From Aquimarina sp. MAR_2010_214 (lineage in GTDB: Bacteria > Bacteroidota > Bacteroidia > Flavobacteriales > Flavobacteriaceae), in contig NZ_PJMS01000001.1 of assembly GCF_002846555.1 (NCBI RefSeq), positions 930,001 through 994,000 on the forward strand: a stretch of 64,000 bases of DNA. The letters are read 5' to 3'. The notes beneath the pieces are model-generated. The model saw nothing but the letters and a program-made list of their open reading frames with translations. It was not told the DNA's origin and ran no database searches. The stretch's first letter is position 1. Each line of letters opens with the position of its first letter. Below are positions 27,789 through 35,771 of this stretch, piece after piece. A program made the position numbers and the translations under genes.

Positions 27789-29135
27789 TTAAACGGGTTG
27801 TATTTTACTCATTCTAGCGTCTAAATTAGCTATTTGCTTTTGAAGTTCCAGAACTTTTCTCTTTCTTTTTTGGTCAAGATACTCATAAATTGTTGGAGGA
27901 GTATATTGTATATTCTTGTATAGCATATTCCAAAGTATTGTAGCTATTTTTCTTGCGGTAGCAGAAACAGCAACGACTCTACCTTTTCTGTATGCTATTC
28001 TATTGAAGAAGTTTGAAAGATGAGTGTCTTTTAAATTTCCAATTGCATTTCCAGCTTGTCTTAGTGCTATTTTAAGTCTATTACTGCCTTTGGGAGTTCT
28101 ACTGCTAAGAATACGTCCGCCAGAGATTTTATTGTTGGGAGCTAGTCTTAACCAAGATGTAAAATGTTGTGCATTTTGGAATTTTAGTATTCCTTTTTCA
28201 CCAAGTTCGCTCATTAATGTAAGTACAGTCCCATGACTAAATCCTTCTATGGCATATAAATCTACACCATCAAAATATTGATATGAAATAAGGTTTAAAT
28301 CTATGTTTTTAGGCGTGTTTTTATTTATTCTTTTATGTACTTTCTTATCAATATAAAGTGATTTTTTTATTTCATTTTGATTCACAAATTGCTCTAAAAT
28401 ATTTTTTATTTCAATATCACATTCTATTATTAATTTTTGAGTGTCTTGGTATTTTTGTAACTCTTGTTTTAAAACAAATAAGTAATCTTGACGATTATTA
28501 CTTTGTAAAGCTTTAGCAATTTCTTCTTCTGATTTTTTACAATTCCCATGTCTTAATTTAGCAAGTTCTTTTCCACTTGTTTCTCCATTACAAATTTTAT
28601 TAATAATTCGTAAACCTGTTAAACCAACAATGTCCTTTACCACAATGTCTAATCTTAAATTCATTAGTCTCATGTTTTGAGCCATTCTTTTGGATGCTTT
28701 TGAAGTAGTCTGAATTAAATTACCGCGGTGTCTAACCAAAGTTCTTAGGTGTTCTGTTTCTAAATCAGGTAAAAAACTGCCACTTAAAAGCCCTAAAGTA
28801 TGTAGTCTTTGAATCCACATACAATCCAAAACATCTGTTTTTTTTCCTTTGATATTTTTGGTGAATTTTCCATTTGTTAGAATCACCTCAATAGATGAAT
28901 TCTGTAATTCTGTATATAAATTTTGCCAATACGAACCTGTAGATTCCATAGCTACAGTTTTTACATCATTTTCAAGTAACCACTTGAGTAATTCTTTGAT
29001 GTCCTGAGCATAAACTCCAAACTCTTTTACATCAGAGTGTTCTTGATTAATTGCTACAAAATGTGAGCGACTTCCAATATCAATTCCAGCTGCATTAGGA
29101 TTAATGATATCCATTTTTAAATTTCTTTTTGCCAT
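27789..29135 (-). CDS. IS110-family DEDD transposase, copy 3
   Basis: 448 residues from ATG 29135; identical in protein to copy 2 and intact in every family motif described for copy 1. Confidence 0.96.
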   Translation of the reverse strand: MAKRNLKMDIINPNAAGIDIGSRSHFVAINQEHSDVKEFGVYAQDIKELLKWLLENDVKTVAMESTGSYWQNLYTELQNSSIEVILTNGKFTKNIKGKKTDVLDCMWIQRLHTLGLLSGSFLPDLETEHLRTLVRHRGNLIQTTSKASKRMAQNMRLMNLRLDIVVKDIVGLTGLRIINKICNGETSGKELAKLRHGNCKKSEEEIAKALQSNNRQDYLFVLKQELQKYQDTQKLIIECDIEIKNILEQFVNQNEIKKSLYIDKKVHKRINKNTPKNIDLNLISYQYFDGVDLYAIEGFSHGTVLTLMSELGEKGILKFQNAQHFTSWLRLAPNNKISGGRILSSRTPKGSNRLKIALRQAGNAIGNLKDTHLSNFFNRIAYRKGRVVAVSATARKIATILWNMLYKNIQYTPPTIYEYLDQKRKRKVLELQKQIANLDARMSKIQPV

Positions 29136-29399
29136 TCTTTTTGATTTAAATGAATAAAAATGCCCAAAGAGAATGTATATTGTAATCAAGAAAATATTCT
29201 GAACGAGATATCCATAAAGGATTCATCAATGAGATTATCACAAGCCTTTGATACTGGTATATCAAAGGCTTTTTACATTCCAACCAGAATTGCGCTCGAG
29301 CTTTGAAGGCATCAATTAAAAATCGGTCTAACAATGAACCCTAATAAGATACAAAACGTTACCTTAAAGAGATTATTTTTTTTGGAGAAGAGAGGAATT
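29136..29399 (-). ncRNA. Candidate bridge RNA region of IS110 copy 3
   Basis: Same conserved 264 non-coding bases; 11-bp stem at 29243-29270. Confidence 0.5.
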
Positions 29400-29458
29400 A
29401 GCTACAACGTTTCATGTAAAATGCGTTTTAATGTATTTTTACATAGTGTTGTAAGTAG
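29400..29458 (-). repeat. Short attC-like site next to IS copy 3
   Basis: A clear hairpin: CTAC-AAC-ATGTAAAA on one arm and TTTTACAT-GTT-GTAAGTAG on the other. This is the simplest, most symmetric site in the window. Confidence 0.7.
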
Positions 29459-29460
29459 TT

Positions 29461-29871
29461 TTATTTTGGTTTTATAAATAATATTTTTCGCTTAAACTCT
29501 TCCTCGAAAATATACAGAAAATCTAACTCTTCTCCATATTGTTTGTGTTTTTCCCACGGTGTCAATTTCTTTTCAGAATCAAGCTCAGTTTTAATTTTTA
29601 TTAGCATTTTTTTACGGAATTGTTCCGATAAGTCTCCCTCAAAGTCTTCAATTCGATCATTCTCTTCGTAATTTGTCAAAACATTATAAAATTCTAACAA
29701 TTGATTTTTGAAGTTATTTTTTATAAATATTTCAATACAAAATTCGAGGTCAGCCAAATCTTGTGATATCAGCATATCAAATATTGGAGTTACATCTAAA
29801 TAAGGTTCACCCCAAGAAAATTTCTTTTTTTCCAATTTGCATTTCGGTAATGTTTCATTATCAATTTTCAT
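29461..29871 (-). CDS. Hypothetical cytoplasmic protein
   Basis: 136 residues, acidic/lysine-rich and helical, no signal peptide (KIDNETLPKCKLEKKKFSWG). No family recognised. Unit start GTTGCAAGTAA and unit end CTACTTACAAC pair at 9 of 11 positions, so it is a single-gene cassette. Confidence 0.65.
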   Translation of the reverse strand: MKIDNETLPKCKLEKKKFSWGEPYLDVTPIFDMLISQDLADLEFCIEIFIKNNFKNQLLEFYNVLTNYEENDRIEDFEGDLSEQFRKKMLIKIKTELDSEKKLTPWEKHKQYGEELDFLYIFEEEFKRKILFIKPK

Positions 29872-29889
29872 TTAATATAGCTTAATCAC

Positions 29890-30208
29890 AATTACTTGCA
29901 ACAATAGAATAAAGGATATATGCCCTTTATATTCCATGTATTATTATTTTTAAATTTGATCTTAGATCAAACAATATCTGTAATATGCTTTTACAAGCAT
30001 TGTGATTTTCCAAAGTTACTATTTGTTTTTACTTAATAAATATAACTATTGAGTATAAAAACCCCCCTCGATTCTAACATAGAAATCGAAGGTAGTCAAC
30101 AATTCAACACTATAAAATAATTAGTATGAGATAATTAAAATAATAAAACATTGTCTTTTTAACCTGAGACTTGGTAGAGGGCTTTACATAGGATACCGTA
30201 TTGTAGCC
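29890..30208 (-). repeat. Long attC-like spacer with internal hairpins
   Basis: No gene in 343 bp. On the minus strand: R'' GGCTACAAT, a block related to 20165-20290, a hairpin (CTTCGATTTC with GAATCGAGG), TTTTTATACTCAATA, then AAATTTAAAAATAATAATA, a near-palindromic AAAGGGCATATATCCTTT stem and TTGTTGCAAG. The same blocks recur at 39004, 44647, 49695, 51056, 53617 and 55175. Confidence 0.6.
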
Positions 30209-30214
30209 TGTTTT

Positions 30215-31126
30215 TTATATCCATTCAGTTTTAATTCCCATATCATTCAATTCATCAAGGATATTTTCATTGGCATAACATAATATTGCTTTTTTCAAAT
30301 TAGGGAATTGTTTTGCATCTTTTGCTGTTTCAATATCCCAATAATCTTCCCAACCTTCACCAAACCTCAATAATTGTAGATAAATCTCATTCCCTCCGTC
30401 TTGGTAGATTTCAGTAATTTCTGAAGCTAATCTTTTCGGAATAGGTAAATCCTTAAAATACTGAGTGACTTCAGGTATTGGTTCGTATCCTTCTTTTTCT
30501 ATATCAATTTCTCTTTTATCATACCATTCTATAAATTCATATAGGTCAAATTTAGGTTTCAAAAGTTCTTTATTATACATCAATTCTTGAATAACAGATA
30601 ATTTAAAACCAAAATCACAAAATTCAATTTGTTCTTCGTATAATTTCTCAATAATATACTTATCCGTTGTCAGTTTAGCCTTAACAAAACCTTTGTCAAA
30701 AATTTGATTGTATGAAATACTAATTAGGCAAGGACTTTTCTCCCCATTGTAAGTAAAGTGCTTTACCTCATATTTTCGCATTGTGATGTTTTTAAAATGA
30801 TTTTTATTGATTTCAACACCATCAACAACTAATTTACCCTTAAAGAAAGGCTTTTGTTCAGATTTCAACCTTACTTCCATTGGATTATAGTCTGTATGAA
30901 GTGATAAATGATTTGTTCGACCATTACCGTGTGGATTCGTACTTATTCCTATGTCTTTCCAATAAATTTCGTTTGTTTTGATTTCAGTTGGTTCTCCAAA
31001 ACACTTTTTAAGTTCCTTCCAATCTACTGGAAATTCAAAAACATTTTCGTCGATAGAAAATTCATTATTCTCAATTTTGATAATGATTTTCGAAGATTTA
31101 TTTTTTAGCTTGAATATGTTTATCAT
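30215..31126 (-). CDS. Hypothetical protein, possible DUF6892-like
   Basis: 303 residues, no signal peptide. The N-terminal half carries a pattern seen in uncharacterised contact-system proteins (FPVDWKELKKCFGEPTEI ... WKDIGI). The C-terminal half ends in leucine-rich helical segments (FPNLKKAILCYANENILDEL). The family assignment is from memory and tentative. Two fused domains seem likely. Confidence 0.55.
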   Translation of the reverse strand: MINIFKLKNKSSKIIIKIENNEFSIDENVFEFPVDWKELKKCFGEPTEIKTNEIYWKDIGISTNPHGNGRTNHLSLHTDYNPMEVRLKSEQKPFFKGKLVVDGVEINKNHFKNITMRKYEVKHFTYNGEKSPCLISISYNQIFDKGFVKAKLTTDKYIIEKLYEEQIEFCDFGFKLSVIQELMYNKELLKPKFDLYEFIEWYDKREIDIEKEGYEPIPEVTQYFKDLPIPKRLASEITEIYQDGGNEIYLQLLRFGEGWEDYWDIETAKDAKQFPNLKKAILCYANENILDELNDMGIKTEWI

Positions 31127-31233
31127 TTCCTGTGGCTATGTAGTATTTTATATTTGGAGACTTTGCAAATAAACACAGGCCTCACAATTTAGCAATTACA
31201 AGCTATGTTTTTAGCACGGTGTTGTGCGTAGTG
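31127..31233 (-). repeat. attC-like site
   Basis: The minus strand begins CACTACGCACAACACCG directly after the broken glyoxalase gene and continues through TAGCTTGTAATTGCTAAATTG to the start of the next gene. Typical gene-end position, but its second arm is poorly conserved. Confidence 0.45.
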
Positions 31234-31235
31234 TT

Positions 31236-31618
31236 TTAACTTCCTAACGGTTTTATATATTTTGTAAAATCAATTCCAATTCCATTTGGGTCTTCGGTTG
31301 AAAAATGCTTTTCTCCCCAGGGTTCGTCCCTAATGTCTACTTTAATTTCAATATTCTTTTTCTTTAAATCAATATAAAATTTATCAACATCATCAACCTC
31401 AATAGTCAAATACATTCCTTGTCCTTTAAATTCAGGGTGAAAAAAGGTTGTTGAGTAGGATGATTTGGTAATAGAAAACTCAGTAAATCTTTTCCATTAG
31501 GAGTATTTAATAACAGATAAAAGTCAGTTTCAAATTTAACAGTAAAGTTTAAATATTCAGTGTAAAAAGATTTAGTTTCTTTTAGCTTTTTAGTCAAAAT
31601 CTCTGCATTTAATCTCAT
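31236..31618 (-). pseudogene. Glyoxalase/VOC-family gene with a frameshift
   Basis: Start at ATG 31618 (RLNAEILTKKLKETKSFYTE) gives a normal VOC N-terminus. After PTQQPFF the frame shifts at a run of A/T near 31445. The second frame continues HPEFKGQGMYLTIEVDDVDK and WGEKHFSTEDPNGIGIDF to the stop at 31236, the proper VOC C-terminus. One base lost or gained in the homopolymer restores about 127 residues. Either a pseudogene or a sequencing error. Confidence 0.75.
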
Positions 31619-31724
31619 ATTAGATTGTTTTTTTTCGTTTTTACACATGTTCGTTAAGATACATAGTTTACACAAGTTAAAGATTAGGTGTTTACACTAA
31701 ATTAGTTTCTATTCTTGTTGCTTT

Positions 31725-32279
31725 TTATTCCCAAGGTTCTATTCGAATAGTGTTCCACCTTTTTTTAAAACTTGTAGTCATTTTAATATAATTGTCTTTA
31801 TTCATAGTTCTTTTATTGGGTTTGACTTTCATATTAAAAGCATCTTCTAATCCGTATGGAGAGTATATTTCATAGGTTTTTGATTTCCTAATTCCAATTG
31901 CAAATGAAGAAAGCCAAGTTTGTATTCCGTCTTCAGTATTATTAAAAGGGTTTATTTTATTTCCAAATTTTTCAGGATACCATTCGTGAACATATGCTTG
32001 ATTAATTATATCCAGAGGGAATTTGTGATTTACTAATTTACCTATTTCAGATTGATGAACTTTTGATTGCCCTCTTTCTTCGTTAGCTGAGAAGTATACA
32101 ATGTCAAAATCTTTTACATTCTTAAGAGCTGATTCTCCGTTTAAATTATTCCAAATTACCTGGGTTATTACTCCGCCAGCGATATAATAATCTTTCAAAC
32201 CGTATTGATTACAAGCATCAAGAGTCTCTAATATTTCAGGACAATTTATTAATAATGAAATTAGTTTTTTTTCAAGCAC
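31725..32279 (-). CDS. Nucleotidyltransferase-fold protein (NTP_transf_6/COG3575 type), copy B
   Basis: 184 residues, paralogue of 25717-26292: YYIAGGVITQVIWNNLNG then VKDFDIVYF with the paired acids, and YSPYGLEDAFNMKVKPN near the C-terminus. The two proteins share layout but are diverged, so they entered as separate cassettes rather than by recent duplication. Confidence 0.82.
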   Translation of the reverse strand: MLEKKLISLLINCPEILETLDACNQYGLKDYYIAGGVITQVIWNNLNGESALKNVKDFDIVYFSANEERGQSKVHQSEIGKLVNHKFPLDIINQAYVHEWYPEKFGNKINPFNNTEDGIQTWLSSFAIGIRKSKTYEIYSPYGLEDAFNMKVKPNKRTMNKDNYIKMTTSFKKRWNTIRIEPWE

Positions 32280-32311
32280 CTTCTTTAAATATTTTTTGAT
32301 TTCTGTAAATT

Positions 32312-32357
32312 ACAGCTAACAGTTTTATATCCTTTGTTTCCTGTTAGCATTATAAGT
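32312..32357 (-). repeat. Short attC-like site
   Basis: AGCTAACAG and CTGTTAGC form the two arms around about 22 nt. The minus strand reads AATGCTAAC as gene end and GTTAGCTGTAATT as the next unit start. Confidence 0.5.
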
Positions 32358-32358
32358 T

Positions 32359-32952
32359 TTAATCTTTAATTATCATCAATTCATTGTACAAATCATCTAG
32401 AAACCTTTGTTGATTTTTATCTTCCTTAAAATACCTTTGGTTATTCACACCACAAGATTCAACATCCAAAATATTTGTTTTGTTAAAAGACCAATCATTT
32501 GTGTTTTCTACAGTTATTCCCAAATCAGTATTACAACTTAGCCATAGATTAGAGAATTGAGTTTTTTTATTTTCATTTAATTTATCGAAATCTGGATAAA
32601 CAGAAAACCCTTTCATTTCCGAATTAAAAAACTTAACAATTGAAGTGATTGGAACTCCTCCCCAGTTTATTGTTGTCCCTTCCTTTAAAAAAACACTTGT
32701 AATATCCTTCTCATTGAGTAATTCTTTCTGCTCATATTTTTCCCAAAAGTATTTTTTGTTATATATGATTTTCGTTCCTTCTGGTAGCAGTATATTTTTA
32801 ATGATTATAGGTTTAGTAGTTACAAAAAAAGGTCTTTTATCAGGCTTGTTAGTAACCCACGCAGAACCAAGTGCCTTGAGATAGGCATAAAAAAAGCCAA
32901 TAACTATAAGTATTATTATGCCAATTATTATAAATATTTTTTTCGCTTCCAT
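32359..32952 (-). CDS. Membrane-anchored hypothetical protein
   Basis: 197 residues with one N-terminal transmembrane helix (IFIIIGIIILIVIGFFYAYL), the rest probably outside the cytoplasm. No domain recognised. Isolated cassette gene. Confidence 0.62.
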   Translation of the reverse strand: MEAKKIFIIIGIIILIVIGFFYAYLKALGSAWVTNKPDKRPFFVTTKPIIIKNILLPEGTKIIYNKKYFWEKYEQKELLNEKDITSVFLKEGTTINWGGVPITSIVKFFNSEMKGFSVYPDFDKLNENKKTQFSNLWLSCNTDLGITVENTNDWSFNKTNILDVESCGVNNQRYFKEDKNQQRFLDDLYNELMIIKD

Positions 32953-32983
32953 CTTTGTTCTAAATTCTGATTTTGTTGATGCA

Positions 32984-33043
32984 GATAATGTTGAGTGTAT
33001 GGTGCGTATCCCGAAGAGTATGCACTATAACCTTATTGTGTGC
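32984..33043 (-). repeat. attC-like site related to 19089-19162
   Basis: The minus strand reads GGCACACAATAAGG, TATAGTGCATAC, then CACCATACACTCAACATT. Both AGTGCATA and CACCATACACT blocks occur in the 19.1-kb site. The unit end GGCACACAAT pairs with the unit start GTTGTGTTCC at 33528-33537 in 8 of 10 positions. Confidence 0.6.
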
Positions 33044-33518
33044 CGTATTTTTCTAAATATTTCTTTGCCTGCTTCTTAATCCAAGTTCGTTTATCATCAA
33101 CAAAAGGCAATACTTCTTTCTCAAATCCACTTACTTGCATTTTATTCAGTCCTTCAATGATATGACCGTAGACATATTTGTCATTAATCAAGCCTATTAA
33201 CCTGTTTGCATATTTTTGATTGTGTTTATACCATAGTAGCATTACAAATGACTCTCTTCCTCTTTTTGCATTTTTGTCCAAACAGAAATCTACAATTTTT
33301 TCAGTTATTGAATTTTCCTTCCTTAGACTTTTATGATCAGCCAAAATTTGCCTGATATCTTCTCCTAATTTCCAAATCTCATATTCGAAATCATGCCAAG
33401 AAGGAACATCAGGGAATTCTTCAAATACGGGCAAGTCAGTTTCAAGTGTATTCGGAGTTTTACCCTTTGCCTCTTCAATCAAATCAAGTACTGTATTTTT
33501 AGCTTCCTCTTTTGTCAT
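33033..33518 (-). CDS. HEAT-like helical protein of unknown function
   Basis: 161 residues, entirely helical by eye, with HEAT-like periodicity (ESFVMLLWYKHNQKYANRLI and YVYGHIIEGLNKMQVSGFEK). No signal peptide. Such folds occur in immunity proteins, but no partner toxin is present. Confidence 0.6.
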   Translation of the reverse strand: MTKEEAKNTVLDLIEEAKGKTPNTLETDLPVFEEFPDVPSWHDFEYEIWKLGEDIRQILADHKSLRKENSITEKIVDFCLDKNAKRGRESFVMLLWYKHNQKYANRLIGLINDKYVYGHIIEGLNKMQVSGFEKEVLPFVDDKRTWIKKQAKKYLEKYGTQ

Positions 33519-33536
33519 TTGGAATTAGTTCTTATG

Positions 33537-33673
33537 GAACACAACGGTCTCGTATAACCGTCAGTTATGGATTAAATTAGCTATTATTTTCTAATTAAAC
33601 ACTAGCCTTAGCAATTCTGAGTGGATTCGTACGTATTCGAATCCGCCGTAATTGCGGTTATACATTGTGGCTG
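33537..33673 (-). repeat. attC-like site, 137-bp family (copy 1)
   Basis: Highly similar to 35630-35766 over its whole length. Terminal arms TATAACCGTCAGTTA and TAATTGCGGTTATA pair. The minus strand contains GTACGAATCC and AATTGCTAAGGCTAGTG, as in the other copy. Confidence 0.75.
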
Positions 33674-33829
33674 TTGCACAACTATAAAAATTATCAAAAG
33701 GGCTGTAAACTTTCTTTTTTAAAATTGTATTCAATTGATTTAGAGCACTAAATTATTTCTATAATCATTTAAAATATTGATTTATTCAAAATTATAAATT
33801 GTGCAACGGTTACCCTTGTTGTGTATAGT
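33674..33829 (-). repeat. Second attC-like site directly abutting the first
   Basis: The minus strand starts ACTATACACAAC after the gene at 33834 and ends TATAGTTGTGCAAC. Inner arms GTTGCACAA pair. No gene lies between this site and 33537-33673, so a gene-less unit seems to separate them. Confidence 0.6.
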
Positions 33830-33833
33830 TTTT

Positions 33834-34511
33834 TTAATTTCCTGAAGTTTGTATCAATCTTAAGGAGTCTAAATGTTTAAGGTATTTATTTTCAGGATCT
33901 AATATATTCATAGCATTAGAGTATTCGAAACTAGTTCTTCTTGCTATACTTGAATAATCTAAAAGTACTTTTTGGTACTTTCGATAGATAATCTCAAGTT
34001 CTATCTTACTAATTTCTCTACTAAATGTGGTATTAAAAGAAGGAGAAATAAAACCAAATTTTTGTGATATTTTTTCAGTTTCTATTAATTTTTTACGCCT
34101 ACTATGTGCTAAATTTAGTTGTTCTAGTTCGTGTATAGAAAATTGAGCTAATATTCCGCTTTGTTTTGATGATTTCCAACTTTCGTTTCTTAAATATTCA
34201 CTAGGTGATTGCAAGCCCATAAAACTACTATTAATTTCTATTCTAAGTCTCCAAAGTTCCTGTTCATTTAAATTAGAATCCCCTTCTAAAAAAGAACGAA
34301 AATGAGAATCTATTTCCTTTTTTAAAACATCAATATCTTTATTGAATACCTCTTCAATAAACCAAAGACCACTTTTTAATTCTGCGACTATTACCCGTTT
34401 ATAGTTTTCTTTCTTCTTATAATTACTGTAGTACTGAAAGCTTATGTAACAAATAGTTGTCAATATTAGAATAGTTAAACTAATACGAAATTGTTTCTTG
34501 TTTTTTATCAT
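33834..34511 (-). CDS. Single-pass membrane protein, DUF6090-like
   Basis: 225 residues with one N-terminal transmembrane helix (ISLTILILTTICYISFQYYS) then a helical domain (LSGLWFIEEVF-type pattern and LNLAHSRRKKLIETEKISQK). The resemblance to DUF6090 proteins is weak. Function unknown. Confidence 0.58.
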   Translation of the reverse strand: MIKNKKQFRISLTILILTTICYISFQYYSNYKKKENYKRVIVAELKSGLWFIEEVFNKDIDVLKKEIDSHFRSFLEGDSNLNEQELWRLRIEINSSFMGLQSPSEYLRNESWKSSKQSGILAQFSIHELEQLNLAHSRRKKLIETEKISQKFGFISPSFNTTFSREISKIELEIIYRKYQKVLLDYSSIARRTSFEYSNAMNILDPENKYLKHLDSLRLIQTSGN

Positions 34512-34576
34512 TATAATTCCTTTGTCATTTTTATATTATCTAGCTTCTATTGAGAACGAGGCATTATTACATAGTG
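34512..34576 (-). repeat. Short attC-like site
   Basis: The minus strand reads AAATAACACTATG then CTCGTTCTCAATAG. The R'' AAATAAC matches the start of the cyclase unit (CTTATTTA at 35625-35634) except the first base. Confidence 0.45.
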
Positions 34577-35620
34577 TTATTTACTTTTTGTTTGATTAAC
34601 TGCATAAAGACGTGTTTGGCTTCCTTTTCCTTTGAGTTCTATACTGCCAAGTTCAGAAAAAACAAAACCTAAATTATTCAAATCGTTTTTTAAACTCTCA
34701 GAAATCAAAAACTCTTGCTTAAGTTCATTGCATTGACCTTGAATCCTTGCAGCTGTGTTTATAGTATCTCCATGATATGCAATTTCTTTTTTGTATTTAC
34801 CTACCTCAGCCACAGTAACAATACCCGAATTCATTCCTGCTTTAAAATGTGGTATACAATTATAATTCTGTAGGTAATGCTCCTTTCGTTTATCCAACCG
34901 CTGTTTAAAATTGAAATAGACTTTAAGACAGTTTTGTCCTTTTATTCCGTCCTGAAACTTCCATGTCAATATTACTTCATCACCAACATATTGGTAGATT
35001 TCCGCTTCGTTTTCGACAGAGATTCCTAAATCAATAAAGCAGTCTTGAATCATTTTACTGTATTCAACGTGACCTAAATTTTCGGCATGCATTGTTGAGG
35101 ACTGAAGGTCGAGAAACATAAAAATTCTCTTTTCTTCTCGGGGTGTATAGAATCTGCCGCGAAAAAGTTTCCATAAATTATCACTTCCTAAAAAGAGATT
35201 TACTTGCCTTAGACCAAACATGAAAATATCGATAGATACTACATATAAATAAATAGCGAAACTACCAGGCTCAAATGCAAACTGAAGAAGCCCAATATCT
35301 TTACTGAAAATGAAATATGCTAATAGTATAATAGAAGCAACAAATAGAATAGCAAATAGAAACCGAAGAATCAACAGCTTTTGAAATGCTATCTGTTTAT
35401 ATCCGTGTTCTTCAGTCAATATTTGAGCAATACCAGAGATACTTCCGAAAATGGGTCCCATAAAAAAAGAAGCAAGGATCGCTTTCCAAACTTCCATTTG
35501 AACAGATCCCAACTCTTTTGTGCCTTCCCCCCGAACAATACTTAAAAAAACGAACGCAATAGTCCATCCAATAATATATTGTTTGAGGATTTGTAATCTG
35601 CGTTTATTTCTGAACTTCAT
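34577..35620 (-). CDS. Membrane class III adenylate/guanylate cyclase
   Basis: 347 residues: about four to five transmembrane helices (1-150), then a class III nucleotide cyclase domain (about 170-340) with FLDLQSST (first metal Asp), YVGDEVILTW (second metal Asp), AGMNSGIVTVAEVG and HGDTINTAARIQ. It should make cAMP or cGMP at the membrane. Bracketed by two attC-like sites, so a signalling enzyme carried as a cassette. Confidence 0.9.
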   Translation of the reverse strand: MKFRNKRRLQILKQYIIGWTIAFVFLSIVRGEGTKELGSVQMEVWKAILASFFMGPIFGSISGIAQILTEEHGYKQIAFQKLLILRFLFAILFVASIILLAYFIFSKDIGLLQFAFEPGSFAIYLYVVSIDIFMFGLRQVNLFLGSDNLWKLFRGRFYTPREEKRIFMFLDLQSSTMHAENLGHVEYSKMIQDCFIDLGISVENEAEIYQYVGDEVILTWKFQDGIKGQNCLKVYFNFKQRLDKRKEHYLQNYNCIPHFKAGMNSGIVTVAEVGKYKKEIAYHGDTINTAARIQGQCNELKQEFLISESLKNDLNNLGFVFSELGSIELKGKGSQTRLYAVNQTKSK

Positions 35621-35629
35621 TTTATTATA

Positions 35630-35766
35630 AATAAGGGTCTCGTATAACCGTCAGTTACGGGTTAAATTAGCGATTATTTTCGGTTTAAACACTAGCCTTA
35701 GCAATTCAGAGTGGGTTCGTACGTAGTCGAATCCGCCGTAATTACGGTTACACATTGTTGGTGGCA
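35630..35766 (-). repeat. attC-like site, 137-bp family (copy 2)
   Basis: Arms TATAACCGTCAGTTACGG and CCGTAATTACGGTTA pair. The site begins on the minus strand with TGCCACCAAC at the end of the beta-lactamase unit. Confidence 0.75.
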
Positions 35767-35771
35767 GTGTA

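Larger units (their letters stand above)
27748..29399 (-). mobile_element. IS110-family element, copy 3
   Basis: Same 1652-bp unit, inserted after AACGTTGTAGCT and in front of AATAAAAACTT. Removing it restores a unit start (GTTGTAGCTA) that is perfectly complementary to the unit's own end at 27078-27087, which fixes the insertion point well. Confidence 0.92.

Noticed and set aside
20671..28236. Conserved 70-codon plus-strand frames inside each IS transposase
   Set aside because: They recur only because the IS copies are identical, and encode no recognisable protein; antisense shadows.
20395..29399. Composite transposon formed by IS copies 1-3
   Set aside because: IS110 elements have no inverted ends and the sequence between copies consists of ordinary cassette units with their own sites; independent site-specific insertions explain it better, apart from the rearranged copy 1 flank.
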